From: Prevotella lacticifex
Lineage (GTDB): Bacteria > Bacteroidota > Bacteroidia > Bacteroidales > Bacteroidaceae
Reading direction: 5' to 3'
DNA: 43,880 bases
NCBI RefSeq assembly: GCF_019973375.1
Contig: NZ_BPTV01000003.1
Location: 352,279 to 396,158 of the forward strand
Of the stretch, positions 31,801-41,854 are shown piece after piece (position 1 is the stretch's first letter; each line of letters starts with the position of its first letter). The position numbers and the translations under genes were made by a program. The notes below the pieces were generated by a model. The model was not told where the DNA came from. It was given only the letters and a program-made list of their open reading frames with translations, and did not search any database.

Positions 31801-34270
31801 CACCGCTAATCTTGTCGCGGGTAACTGTAAATTTATTGCCCGACACCTGGTCTGTATATTCTCCTTTAGCCAGATTGTGGTTGACGTTGTCCACATTGTG
31901 CGAGCCCGGATGCCCATAAGGATCGCGGATAACCAGTACCGCACCATGCTGACGGCAGAGAGAAGCCACGTCGATACGCGTTCCGTCAGGATTGTAAGCC
32001 GCATCCTTGTATTCTTTCTCGCCCGTAAGAAGGTTATGGTACTTGTTCACTGCCGCAATGGCAGCACCCTTGAAGCGTATCGGCTCGTTGGCGACATCTG
32101 GCACTGATACATGCTTCACGTCGCGGTACTGAATGGCGCCGTCGCCCTGCTTGTCATCAGTGATGACAAACCACTGGTCGGACACTATAGTGCCTATCGT
32201 TGCCGTCTGACCAATCTTGTTAGGGCTGTCATCAAACGATGTAGTGCCCTTGCTGTAGGCAGAGATAATGATATTGTCGTTATACAACACTCGCTCCCAT
32301 ATATTTTTCGGCACGCGGGCATAGTGCCACTTGGCGCCGCTGGCATCCGTCACCGTCTTGTCCGCCTTATAGCCCGGCCAGTTCTCATTGTCGAAGGCAC
32401 CTGCTCCGTCCTTTGTGGCATAGACATAGAAATCGCGTTCAGAGCTACCGATGTCGTCACGGATATAAACGGTAAGAGAGTCAGCTGTCGTTGCATCGCT
32501 CGAGGAGGCATCCGGCAGATTGCTCATCGCCACGACCCTTGCTGCAGCGTCATAGGTGGCACCCACCTCATAGTCGTATTCCCCGGTGCTGAAGTCTCCC
32601 ACTGTGAACTTTATCTTCTTAGGAGCATTGATACCCTCTTGCTTGCTGCTCCACAGAAAGACGTTATGGCCGTTGTGCTTGCCCACGAGGTTGATGACAT
32701 CCCCAGAGGTCTTGGTTCCATCGAGCACGACGCCGACCTTCTTCGGGTCTCCGGCAGCCCAGTTGTTGCCATCCTCGAAATAAGCGTATGGCGAGGATGT
32801 GAGGTCGGCAAGGTCCTCGCCGAGTTTGAAGCTGCCGCTCTGGCTGTAAGGACGTGCGAAGTAGACGGTTGTTGCGGCATTGTGCGCAGCCATGTCAGCA
32901 TACGCGCGGTCGACGACAGCACCCGCTATCTGGTCTGTAGGCCGGTTCTCATGATAAGCATTGGCCTTCGACATAGGCTCAAACATCACCTCGGGATTGT
33001 TCATGAACGTATTCTCGTCCTCGGCAATGTACACCATATCTGTAGGCTCGGCAGCATAGACACCGGTAATCTCAGAGCTCTGGAATCCCATTTCATATTT
33101 GAAGTTCGCCTGCCGGTCCGTCCAATAGCCGTCGGCATAGCTCACGCCGTCCTGCATGACCGCCGACTTGGCATACCACGCGTCGACCACTCGCATGTAC
33201 TTGGTGTACTCTCGCATCGGCCGGTTCCAATAGCCATCGTCCTTGATGCCATTGGCAAAGTAAGAAGGGTCGTGGTCGATGGTGAATCCCGTGTTGGAGT
33301 TGTTGCGCATCAGTTCGCCCTTGCAGTTTGGGTCGAGGTTCAGGTTGGCATAGGAGAACATCGGGATATCCCGCTTCGTAGTCCCGTCGTCCAAATAATT
33401 CATCGCCTTCGTAACCTCAGGCCAGAAGTTGGAGCCCTCCAGATGACTGTCGGAAACATAAAAATAACCGTTAGCGTACATCGTCACATAGTTGGAGTTA
33501 GGCAGCATCGTATATCCGCTGTTCTGCTCGCTTTTAGCGTCCTGGATACTGAAATATCCCTGTCCATAGAGCAGGGGAATATATTTGGCATGGTACCAGC
33601 AGATGCCGTCAGCACCGGCGGCATAGAGATCCTTGACGAAGGCTACGGCTTTCGCAATATTTTTAGTGCCTTTGGTGTCGGATGCTCCATTCACATAGAC
33701 GATATCCTCCACAGCCTCGTTGATGGCGTGTGCGGTAATGCTCTTTCTGGTAGGGTCCTTGAAATTGAATGTGTAGTTTTTGTCGTATGATGTCACCGAC
33801 ACAGCGGCTTTGGCGGCACTGCCCTTGAAGAGCTGGTTAGCCTCAACGCCGACGACGACCGCAAGTCCCTGCTGATGTGCCTCGCTGACCAGTGCGTCGA
33901 AATCTGCCCTAGTGCCGAGCGGTGTATTCTTCGAGTCATCCGAATTGTTGATCATCCTCAGAGCCAAAGGAGCATAGATACGATACCAGTCGGAGATGGG
34001 CGTTGCAAGCTGGTCGGAGAAGTGGAACTTTCCGTCAAAGTCCTCTGATGCTGGCAACGGCTGAACCGTCGTTACCTGCACGGCAGAGAAATTGGCAGCC
34101 TTTATCTCACTGAGCTTAGCCTTGATCGTATTGTAACGCCACCCGAAGCAGTTGAGTATTCTTCCACCATCACTGCCCTTCACCGACAGGTGTGTCCCAT
34201 CAGCACTGGCAGGTGCAGCAGCCAGCAGGGTAAAAGCGGCAATAACAGTAATTATAATGTTTTTATGCAT
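28805..34270 (-). CDS. Very large exported GH13-like protein with degenerate catalytic motifs
   Basis: 1821 aa with a signal peptide (HKNIIITVIAAFTLLAAAPASA). The first 450 residues follow the alpha-amylase barrel: GWRYNTIKAKLSEIKAANFS, then LGTRADFDALVSEAHQQGL. Region I, usually DVVxNH, reads GVEANQL. Region II, usually GxRxDxxKH, reads GADGICWYHAKYI, so the nucleophile Asp and the Arg are replaced by Tyr and Cys. HDPSYF resembles the end of region IV. The rest contains several beta-sandwich, carbohydrate-binding-like regions and ends with VYNLQGQRVVNPRRGVYI, the Prevotella-type tail linked to sorting. It is probably a starch-binding or amylase-accessory surface protein rather than an enzyme. 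It starts 15 nt after the amylase gene. Confidence 0.8.
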   Translation of the reverse strand: MHKNIIITVIAAFTLLAAAPASADGTHLSVKGSDGGRILNCFGWRYNTIKAKLSEIKAANFSAVQVTTVQPLPASEDFDGKFHFSDQLATPISDWYRIYAPLALRMINNSDDSKNTPLGTRADFDALVSEAHQQGLAVVVGVEANQLFKGSAAKAAVSVTSYDKNYTFNFKDPTRKSITAHAINEAVEDIVYVNGASDTKGTKNIAKAVAFVKDLYAAGADGICWYHAKYIPLLYGQGYFSIQDAKSEQNSGYTMLPNSNYVTMYANGYFYVSDSHLEGSNFWPEVTKAMNYLDDGTTKRDIPMFSYANLNLDPNCKGELMRNNSNTGFTIDHDPSYFANGIKDDGYWNRPMREYTKYMRVVDAWYAKSAVMQDGVSYADGYWTDRQANFKYEMGFQSSEITGVYAAEPTDMVYIAEDENTFMNNPEVMFEPMSKANAYHENRPTDQIAGAVVDRAYADMAAHNAATTVYFARPYSQSGSFKLGEDLADLTSSPYAYFEDGNNWAAGDPKKVGVVLDGTKTSGDVINLVGKHNGHNVFLWSSKQEGINAPKKIKFTVGDFSTGEYDYEVGATYDAAARVVAMSNLPDASSSDATTADSLTVYIRDDIGSSERDFYVYATKDGAGAFDNENWPGYKADKTVTDASGAKWHYARVPKNIWERVLYNDNIIISAYSKGTTSFDDSPNKIGQTATIGTIVSDQWFVITDDKQGDGAIQYRDVKHVSVPDVANEPIRFKGAAIAAVNKYHNLLTGEKEYKDAAYNPDGTRIDVASLCRQHGAVLVIRDPYGHPGSHNVDNVNHNLAKGEYTDQVSGNKFTVTRDKISGELDPSGIAVLYNKNDVEGAAYAVSPVSGQANQDIQVKITNRASDKYTVQYQISNNKDFKNSNYLSYHDDGTYFVDKTLNWQTMNDANATVDVSTSDFSGVEYYYKPYSMTLYLRVRYRPITSTSDKDWVYTSSPYSYFLYTGNSNGTLYNNQLYFNLPEGVEPDSLSIYAWSDEAGTKFPLVKSGGDRLQKYYSSTEEQQKHWYSPVLNVYNYKTYTVDYGWWIDTGNVIKDDQLIVMLGTDDVNNIMAGYYDPEAESHNDAMAINHNRYVCRYTIGLPNLHFDHVKFRLSYNHPQGYTQQLETVELSAGEDEFYSISQDDEGRLSIGHDIEMVGDAIYDNSTWGYYMDKDGNYYEENPNQNWKSGFWEGTNDSDPIRLSYEPNESNELSVNGAKAEVFTWTGQMINGKSLRFGERPDFVTSFVPDEAKNETAPAFKRYFIAVPTAYKYKVRAAQYVPTTNANQVEDNWFMYRGLWYDKDGIPKDGETTTGTYKDLVWTWPSGYYKVKFYQIFNGEDSVYYMTVSQPSLTYENGGTSYQYVPNNLSSRNETVSFTGLKTQDNDAASGQTKDPYFYIDLPHVGRAGYKGSDISISNNVDGEPSKFVVPAFTLEGNETKSTSSSETEYPSLYPETGAYRIVYSLGHGNTPITFKAKDNKSAEELKTIVPLNTDDAAKDSAPSAKFMLGFNVMSYTQEELFNFRTLDNGGDGSGGTVPAGYWMTYSDGLPRIRPSGVTAYYASGYVRGNDDPTQPIKALYFTKLAGDTLPANTGLMLCIDTTAMPKVNLGGEVLGKPGRIYVYFEPAKVDQDYVWHQAGTNFLMPWIAADEEAGSSSENAWKQYPDVKRPDSKYLNYQFSKGYWHHRVTENGNVIDENLYGVGFYPSSYRYPTSNYEVRKAFVSIPRKGSASDDPGDDDQTFGAKKNVAPSTDANSDVVATAPVDLIWGDDGGALSQSTGIATAPDACGSSDNRVYNLQGQRVVNPRRGVYIRGGKKILIK

Positions 34271-34285
34271 GGTTAGTTATCTTAT

Positions 34286-37200
34286 TTATTTTAAAATGAA
34301 CTTATGGCCATTCTGAATGACAACGCCTCTGTAGTCCTTGTTGACTCTCTGTCCGGCAAGGTTGAACATTGGCGCGTCCTCAACGGGAGCCGGACCAGCG
34401 GTTATCCCGTTGATGTCGGTTGCCACTGACGTTCCGTCGCCGTAGACGTAGACATCGGCTGTGGAGCTGTCATCATCGAGAGTAACGACAAAGTGCTTGG
34501 CACCAGTGGTCTGGGCATTGTCTGTATCAGACACTTTTCCGCCCTCGAAGCGGTAGCCTGCTTTCTTCACCTTTTCCGTAGGCAGGGTGAAGTAGCAGAC
34601 GGAAGCCGGTACGAATGCCTTGCCCTTCTTCATCTGTATGAACGACTGCGTGCTCTCGGCATAGCCGAAATAAGTAGTCTTCCCGTCTCCGGTGGAATCG
34701 GTCTTCACCACATCGGGTACGAGATTACCCTGCAATGTCCAGTCGCCGACGGTCTTCTGCAAGGCGTCGAGGGTCTTCTCCGGACTTGGCCACTGCCATT
34801 CCTTGCGGGATATAATCTTACTGTTGAAGATGCGTCCCGAAGTACTGCTATTATTTATAAATATGTAGGGGTGGAAAGCCTCGACGTTTCGTACCCTATG
34901 GAAAGACAGCAGTCCGTCGGTCGCCGTACTGTTCTTGTCGACGACAGCATCGGCAGAAGCGAGGTCGTAGACCCTGAGCTTCATGGCAGAGAGCTCAGCA
35001 GAAGTAAGGTCGAACGGCAGGCAGAGCGTAGAGATCACGCCCTCACGGACATAGCGTGTATAGAGACGGTTGAGGAACTGCATCTCCTTGTCCTCCTGTC
35101 CACTGCCTTCGGCAAGCTTATGCTTGCTGCCGGTATTGTCGCCATTGGTCTTGTCGGTTACGGAAAGCTTGTATACGCCCCCTTCCTTGTAATCGAGCTG
35201 GTCGCTCTGTGGCTGGTCGGCAGCGGCGAAGATGACCATTGTCGGCAGTCCGTTGACAGGTGTGTAGCCGGCAGGCAGATTGTCAGGGTCGTAAGTCCAC
35301 GCCCAGACATCCTTTCCATTGAGTTTGGTCTTCGTCATGGCCGGTTTATTGTTCCATTCGCCGCCGGTGAAATTGCCGGAGTTGTTCCATGCCCACAGAT
35401 GCGGCTCGTTCCATCCCACGGAGTTGTGGAAGTAGATGGTGAACTTGATATTCTCTTTGTAGTCGCTGTATGGCTTGGAGTTGACTTCATCGAGTTCGTA
35501 TTTGCCCGGTTCTGTCTTTGCCGTGAGCACGTAGACCTGATTGTCCACAAAGTCCAGGTCAGTGCTCAGGGTGGAGGGAGTGCCTCCGGTGCCGTTGTTG
35601 AATATAAGCTTTGTCGGCAATGTGAAGGCAGGGTCGTCAGTAGTGTACGTCCACTTATAGAGCGGTATGCCGTCGTGGTTCTTGTCAACGGTTGTAATCT
35701 CAGTACCCGGCCAATCTCCTGCCAGTTTTGGATTATCCGTATAGATGTTTACCTTACTCCAGTTCTGCTTGTTGCGGAAATAGACCGTATAGGTCTTTTC
35801 CGCCGAGGTCTCCTTATATTCCGACAGCGGCACGAAGGTAGCCTTGTCGGTGTAGACATACTCGTCGTGGAAATCCGCACCGTCAATGGTCGTACCCTTG
35901 CCCTGCTTGTCCTCAATCTTAATATTCGATGGAGCACTGGTCATGGTCGACGGGAAGGAATAGCCGTAAAGCTCATAGCCCTTGATGGTCATCTTCGTCA
36001 TTGACGGACGGTTGTCGTAGCCAACATCTGTCGTGGAAGAACCCTTCAGGTCTGAAGCGGCATTCGTATTGTTACCGCACCACCAGATGCCTGGGTCTGT
36101 CATTCCATTGTTCTTGAAGTATATGCTGTAAGGCTTGTTGTACTTTACGGCCTCATCCTTCTGCTTATAAACCATATTGCCGTCGCCATTGACATAACCA
36201 TCTGTGGTCGTAAGCTCATAGATATATCCATCTGTCGGACTGGCGATATTCTCACTCTGAAAGCCGTGCTTCTTGTCGTCGCCATAGCCCGTACCGCCGG
36301 AGTTGAAGATAATCTTGTCGGGCAGCAGTCCATTGACATCCTCCGTGAATGTGCAGGAATAGATATTATATTCGCCCTGCTTCTCGGGGCGAAGATACAT
36401 GACAGCACCCGGCCATGCGCCTCCGAAGTTAGGCCACGAGACCTTTGTCTTATTATTGTCGTCGTCAATGTATTCATGGTTGTACCATGCATAGGCGTGC
36501 ACATTATCTATATTGACGCTGTTGAGGAAGTACACCGTCAATGTCCTCTTCGTCTCTGCCCCTTCAGCTCGCCGCATGACGGTCCTTGCCTTTGCCGTGG
36601 CAGCAAACGCCTTTGCCGGTACGGAGTTGTCGGCTGCCCGTCCCCATTTATCTGCAGAGGTGGTGCGCTCCAGGTCATACTGCCCGGACGCATCCTTGCT
36701 CGTAACCGACAGCTCGTAGACGCTGTTGTCCTCAAAGGGGATGCTAACGCTCTGTGGTGCCGGCGATCCACTGCTGAACATGACGGATGTGGGCTTGGAC
36801 GTCTCATCGCCGGTGTAGTTCCACACATAGTATGGTTTATTGCCCATAACGACAGTGGTCAGAGCCTGGCTGTTGTCTGCGCCTCCGGATGTGAAATATG
36901 TCTTTGCGCCATTGGTACCCTCATTCCACACTGTGATTTTCGGATTGTACCATCCAATGGTGTTTTCGAAATATACGGAATGTGTACCGATATCATATCC
37001 CGCATAGACAGAGTCGTTCTTCACATTGCCCGTAACCTCCTCGGTGATGTTCGCATACGTTGCAATCTTTCCGTTGCTGACGCTCTCATCGCCCGGGGTG
37101 AAGGTCAGGTAGACGTCATTGTCAGTAAGTCCTGTAATATCATTAGTCTGGTTGATGCCCTGGCCCTGTGCGTTCAGGTCGCCGGTGGAGAGCACGATGT

Positions 37201-39097
37201 TCAGATAGTCGGTAGAATAAACCTCAATGATATGATACTGCCGCGACTTGCCGTCCTGGCCCGTTATTGTCTGGGTCGTTACATGGTTCTCGTCGGAGTT
37301 CTGCATCATGTTCACACCGGGGAAGGAACCAGTGAGCTGCGTCCAGCCGTTGCCCTGACAGATGTAGGCATACAGCTTCGGACTGGTAGTATAGATGCAC
37401 ACTCGCCTTCCGTTGAGCTGAATGGTCGATGTAGTGCTGTTGGCGACATTGTCAGCTTCGGTAACCGTCTCGTCCTGGCTATTGTCGGTCCAGCGTGCAG
37501 GAGCCTCTGTGCCATTCACATATTTATTATATGTGTCGGCAGCATCGGCACTGATATAGAAATTGAAGTTTTCACCTTCGGCAACCTTCTTCCATTTTGT
37601 CTCATCGGAAAGAGTTTCGTTGAGAGCCTTGTCGTCGATTTGTCCGAAGGTCATAAAGACCTTTGAGCTGCCATTTCCCGACACCTCCGCGAAATAGCCG
37701 TCGCCGTCATCCGGGTCATAGCCATTCTGTGTTATCCGGCTCATATTATCAATTCCAACCGCCTTGCGCGCCATAATGAGTTTTTCCAGTACCGGGCGCA
37801 TGGCAGGGTCCAGCCAGTGCTTGAAGTATATGCACGGGGTACCGGGCATGCCAAGGATATATGCGTTGGCAGCCAGGATATTCGAGGTTACCATATTGTC
37901 GGCATTTTTCATCGACAGGTCATAACGCGGATAATAAGTATCATGGTTGTCGACAAAGGTTACGGCATATCGTGAGAGCGCGCGGTCGGAGATAAGCGGG
38001 GTGTTGGTTCTCTTACCGGAGGCGTCGAGCGTGAAGGCTCCCGTCCGCTGGCTGAAGTCGCTGTTCTTGAAGCCTTGTGTCATCACAGAGAAATGCATTG
38101 GGAAGTCGAAGGCGGCATTGTATCGGGTGATTTTCTGCTTCCCGTCCACCGTCGTGGTGTCGGTCCAGTGGTTGAGCCACCATTTCACTTCATTGAAATT
38201 GCCGTCGAAGACCTCACCGACCGAGAAGCGCGGCTTTGCCGACTTGTTGTAGTCTACAAGGTGTGTTGGAAGGAATCCCCTTGCCATATCATAACGGAAG
38301 CCGGAATAGCCCAGTCCGTCCGTGCCATCAAGGAGGAAGTTCTCATAGGCCTTTATAGTTTTCTGAACGTTGGAGCTGCGATGGTCCAGGTCGCGTGCAC
38401 CATCAAACGACTCACAGGTTTGCCGGTCTACTGACGAACATGTCTCCTCGCCGTATGCCGAAAGCGACAGCTTGGTATCAGTCAATGAGTTCAGATAGTC
38501 GAGATAAGCCCTGGTAGCTCCACCATCATCGTCATTGAGCACGTCGGATGATGTAAAGTGGTAGTCTTTTCCCTTGTAAGTCTCGGTCGGGAACGAGAGC
38601 AAATCGGTCTGATTGATGGATGAACGGTGGTTGATGACCACATCCTCTATTATTCCGGTACCCTTAGCCTTGTAGGCGGCAATCATCGCCTTCAGTTTGT
38701 CCTAGGAGCCGAAGCAGGAGTTGTGGTCGAAGTAATAGTAAGGCATATAGCCCATGGTACGGCTGCCCTGGTACGGCATGCCGCCACTCTGCGGAACCCA
38801 AATCAGGTCGAAGTACTTGGAATACTGTGCTACGGTATCCGCACTGCCAAGCTTCTCCCATGAGGACTCATCGAAGGAGCCCCAATAGAAGCCTTGCAGC
38901 ATGACACCACCGTAGTGGGCAGGCCATCCGACATTGCTGACAGCTTCAGCTGTCTTTTCATCTGCATTAGTCTGGTCAGCCGGTTCCACCTGCACTGACG
39001 CGACATCATTAATCTCTGCCATTGCCATTTGCACGACACTCAGCAGCAAGAATAAGATGACGATACGTGGTCGTAAACGTTTGTATATCATATGCAA
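34286..39097 (-). pseudogene. Secreted GH13 alpha-amylase with CBM26-like modules, interrupted by an in-frame TAG
   Basis: The frame from 39097 to 34286 would encode 1603 aa but is stopped by TAG at 38704-38702 after 131 codons (…CFGS-stop-DKLKAMIAAYKAKG…); the frame is unchanged on both sides. The 131-aa part has a signal peptide and the barrel start VMLQGFYWGSFDESSWEKL. The rest keeps all catalytic motifs: EDVVINH, GFRYDMARGF (nucleophile Asp about 269), SVGEVFDG (acid/base Glu about 294) and FVDNHDT (Asp about 383). Five CBM26-like modules follow (motif of the type VYFxNxxxWxxPxxxxW...WPGxxM...IFNxG...VY). It ends with FNLAGQRVNKDYRGVVI. This was an outer-surface starch-degrading enzyme. 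Unless TAG is read through or is a sequencing error, it is inactive. Confidence 0.85.
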
Positions 39098-39196
39098 GAT
39101 ACTAATATATTATTTTTAAAGAGTATGTCAGCTAAAATACTATTATGTTTATAGGCTTCAGGTAGCAAGCACATATCGATAGGCTGTTTATGTGCA

Positions 39197-39204
39197 CAAA
39201 GGTA
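39197..39204 (-). promoter_or_regulatory. -7 box of the amylase operon, cut off from its -33 box by an IS
   Basis: Minus strand TACCTTTG fits TAnnTTTG, about 100 nt ahead of the amylase start. The IS1634-family element begins 10 bp further upstream (39215), and no TTTG lies at 19-21 nt. Joining the sequences on either side of the IS places a TTTG (41334-41331, minus strand) 19 nt from the box. Confidence 0.5.
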
Positions 39205-39214
39205 AACAATATTA

Positions 39215-41321
39215 TTAACCCAACTTTGACATCGTATTTTGCTTAGTTGTTCTGTATCAGCAATTTAGTGTTTTTAAAAAGTCCTACTGTGTTCTACAGA
39301 TTTTTATTTTTTTAAATGGCACTTTACTGATTTTCAACAACTCGTAGATTTCAGCTGCACTATCTGTAGGCACACTGCACAGTCTGGTCTCGACAGCCTC
39401 TCCAAGCGCATTTACTGCTGTGGTAGTAACTGCTTTTTGAGTCTTCATGATCCGCATGATCTCCGACCAGTACGGTGTCGAACGCTCCCGCCCATGCTCA
39501 TCCTTGCCTTGCTTTCGCCGGGCAACCTTCATCTGATGGCGCACGGTGTTTACTATCCAGTAAGCCAGCAGCCCTAAGAAAAGGTGTGCGTCTGCCCTAT
39601 TGTCAGTCTGGTGGTATATGGGCCTGAGGCTGAGGTCGGTTTTGAGCTGCCGGTTGGAGCATTCTATTTCACGTATAAGATTATAGTAGTTCCAGGTCGT
39701 TTCCTCATCTAATTTCTTCACATTGGTTCTGAGGAAGTATGTTCCGTATTCCACCTTGTCCGGGATGTTGACCTCCCATGTCATAGAAGCGACTTTGTCG
39801 TGTCCGTCATCCTCAACTTTTATATTGTAATATCGGCTTATAGAGGGATATTTTCCTTGCAGGGCACCGATCCTGTTTTGTACCTTGCCGTAGTTTTTTA
39901 TCCCGTGTTTTGATTGGGTACTCTTTCTGATTTTTTTCAACCCTTCCTCAAAACGCTCACGGAATTTGCGGTTCATGGATTCTTCCTTCAACGCTTTTGC
40001 AGGAGAGTCTATTTTGAGGTAACAGTCGTCATTCTTGGCCGTTGTTACGCGTTGAAGCGTTATCTCGCGCTTCAAGCAATCGCAAACTGTGACTTTGGGA
40101 GCATTCTCGGGGGTGGTGTATTCGGTAAGAGCTTTGCGGGATACACAAAGATAGTTGTATCCTTTGTCCCTTATAGTCTTGAGGTTATCTTCAGTTGAGA
40201 TACCTGCGTCAATGACTACAAGCACTCCCTCGTTATCGGGACATTTGGCCGGATTCTCAGCAATAAGCTCGTCCACCATGTTGGGAAGTGACTTTGGATC
40301 GGCGGTATTGCCTTCCAGTACCGCACTGTAACGTATGAAGCCGTCAGTATTGATGCATAGCGCGAGGACAAGCAGCTTGCAGTCGCTGCGTTTCTCCTTT
40401 GAACGGCCAAAGGCAGCCTTCTTGCTGCCGGTCTTGCGTCCCTCAAAATAAAAGTTGGTGAGATCGAAGAGCATAATGCGGTTGGTCGGTTTGAAGAGGT
40501 CATCGGTCTTGTGGCAAAGATACTTCTCAAGCTTATCCTTTATGGAATAAAGGTCATCGGCAACTCGATATATCCTCCTTGGAGTTATTTTGGCCATAGG
40601 AAGGTCAAGGAGTTCGCACACTGCAGAGTTCTCTTTTATAATGGATATTGACTTTAATTCGGACGGAGTATAGGCCGCCCTCGTAATAAGATGGGCCAAA
40701 GTGACCTTCACCTTGTCCTCAGACCATCCCAAAGAACGGAGAAATGTATCCAGACCAAGTTTACGAATCGTTTGCAGGCATAGCCATTCGCAGCCGACTT
40801 CCCTTGCGTCTGTATGCCTCATAGTGTCAACATCTATCCGTTTCCTGGCCTTGGACTTGCTTCTCTCGTAGGCGTTGCCCACAATATCAAGTTTTTCCTC
40901 CTCGACAAGTCTGGCCCAGTACGCATGCACTCTGTCACGAACCACTTCCGAGTAACCTTGCAGTTTCTCATCCCAAAGTTGGACATCCTTCTGGTAATTG
41001 TACAGATACGTCAGTCCACGCGCAACATCTCTTATCTGCTCTGGGGATAGGTCATGTATAAACCCGACATTGAGCAATATCAAAGTACATACCCTACCGC
41101 TGGCATCGCGATAGGACTCCTTCAGACGGTAATACTTCTCGTCTTTACACGTCTGTGGGTTGTAACGTATTTGGGACGTAAAATTCATGCCGCAAAGATA
41201 AGCAATCCCTACGACATTGCTGTGTTCTACATTGCGATTTTGAGCAGTTTGACCACGCAAACCCCTATAAACACTGGAAAAAATTCTGAAAAAAAACATT
41301 AGAGCGTCAAACTTGGGTTAA
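39215..41321 (-). mobile_element. IS1634-family insertion sequence, about 2.1 kb
   Basis: Inverted ends with one mismatch: TTAACCCAACTTTGAC at 39215-39230 and, read inward from the right, TTAACCCAAGTTTGAC ending at 41321. They enclose one complete transposase gene. No convincing target-site duplication is visible, so the exact borders may be off by a few bases or the insertion may be old. The element is oriented like the amylase operon and sits directly on its promoter. Confidence 0.75.
39284..41188 (-). CDS. IS1634-family transposase
   Basis: 634 aa from the Met in MNFTSQIRYNP, the family's usual start; an in-frame ATG 37 codons upstream (41299) lies close to the IS end and gives a non-conserved leader. 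It moves the surrounding IS. DDE-type motifs appear in IMLFDLTNFYFEG, VLVVIDAGIST and IREIECSNRQLKTDLSLRP, followed by the conserved ADAHLFLGLLAYWIVNTV. The frame is intact. It is only distantly related to the IS1634 stub at 27927-28154. Confidence 0.9.
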   Translation of the reverse strand: MNFTSQIRYNPQTCKDEKYYRLKESYRDASGRVCTLILLNVGFIHDLSPEQIRDVARGLTYLYNYQKDVQLWDEKLQGYSEVVRDRVHAYWARLVEEEKLDIVGNAYERSKSKARKRIDVDTMRHTDAREVGCEWLCLQTIRKLGLDTFLRSLGWSEDKVKVTLAHLITRAAYTPSELKSISIIKENSAVCELLDLPMAKITPRRIYRVADDLYSIKDKLEKYLCHKTDDLFKPTNRIMLFDLTNFYFEGRKTGSKKAAFGRSKEKRSDCKLLVLALCINTDGFIRYSAVLEGNTADPKSLPNMVDELIAENPAKCPDNEGVLVVIDAGISTEDNLKTIRDKGYNYLCVSRKALTEYTTPENAPKVTVCDCLKREITLQRVTTAKNDDCYLKIDSPAKALKEESMNRKFRERFEEGLKKIRKSTQSKHGIKNYGKVQNRIGALQGKYPSISRYYNIKVEDDGHDKVASMTWEVNIPDKVEYGTYFLRTNVKKLDEETTWNYYNLIREIECSNRQLKTDLSLRPIYHQTDNRADAHLFLGLLAYWIVNTVRHQMKVARRKQGKDEHGRERSTPYWSEIMRIMKTQKAVTTTAVNALGEAVETRLCSVPTDSAAEIYELLKISKVPFKKIKICRTQ

Positions 41322-41539
41322 AACTGCAAACAAATTATTTATTATTTTTACAGAAAGATCGTGCAAACGTTTGACTTGCGTTTCCGGCATTGGACCCCCA
41401 GTTTATATATATACCTTCTGACTTCGTTATCTTTTTGTTAATATCAATTACCATGCCTGAATATCACTGTAACTATTCGTCGAAATCATTTTGGCCTGTA
41501 TTATGCTGTGGGGACTAAAATATGTTCTTGTGCGACAAA
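41322..41539. other. AT-rich gap next to the IS, no gene seen
   Basis: Contains the probable original upstream sequence of the amylase promoter (TTTG on the minus strand at 41334-41331). No coding frame with recognisable content. Confidence 0.5.
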
Positions 41540-41638
41540 GCTATGTTATTGTGGGCTCGAAGCTATGTTATTGCGGGCTCGAAGCTATATTATTGTGGGC
41601 TCGAAGCTATATTATTGTGGGCTCGAAGCTATGTTTCC
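41540..41638. repeat. Four tandem 22-bp repeats plus a partial fifth
   Basis: Units start at 41540, 41562, 41584 and 41606, with consensus GCTATRTTATTGYGGGCTCG plus AA; a partial unit starts at 41628. Adjacent units differ by at most two bases. The length is not a multiple of three, and no spacers separate the units, so it is neither coding nor CRISPR. Confidence 0.85.
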
Positions 41639-41765
41639 AATGTTGTAATGCTATAGAAAAAGATCGTTTGCTACGTAGCGAATGATATTTTTCTACGTAG
41701 CGAAAGATCATTTGCCACGCAGCAAAATCAACATTTTCAAATTGCAGGAGATACGAATTGCAATG

Positions 41766-41852
41766 ACCCGACTTCGTCACTTTTTGTTGAGACAAAATAG
41801 CACCATTGATAATCAAGCACTTGCAAGGATATTTAGGTTATATAGGGTGACG
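41766..41852. repeat. Diverged second copy of the 28332-28418 repeat segment
   Basis: Both copies share the order CGACTTCG...TTGAGACAAAATA...CACCATTGATAATCA...TTGCAAGGATATTT...TATAGGGTGACG in the same orientation. This copy has a single end and no partner inverted repeat nearby. Confidence 0.65.
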
Positions 41853-41854
41853 TA

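Noticed and set aside
32111..33790. 559-codon rightward open frame
   Set aside because: It lies antisense inside the GH13-like gene and its protein shows no domain pattern; the opposite strand has a clear signal peptide, barrel motifs and tail.
34493..37666. Two long rightward open frames (503 and 466 codons)
   Set aside because: Antisense shadows of the amylase gene, caused by its codon use; the encoded proteins look random.
41540..41638. CRISPR array
   Set aside because: The 22-bp units are directly adjacent with no unique spacers and no cas genes nearby.
41491..41685. 64-codon rightward frame across the 22-bp repeats
   Set aside because: The repeat length is not a multiple of three, so successive units are read in different frames; no real protein pattern.
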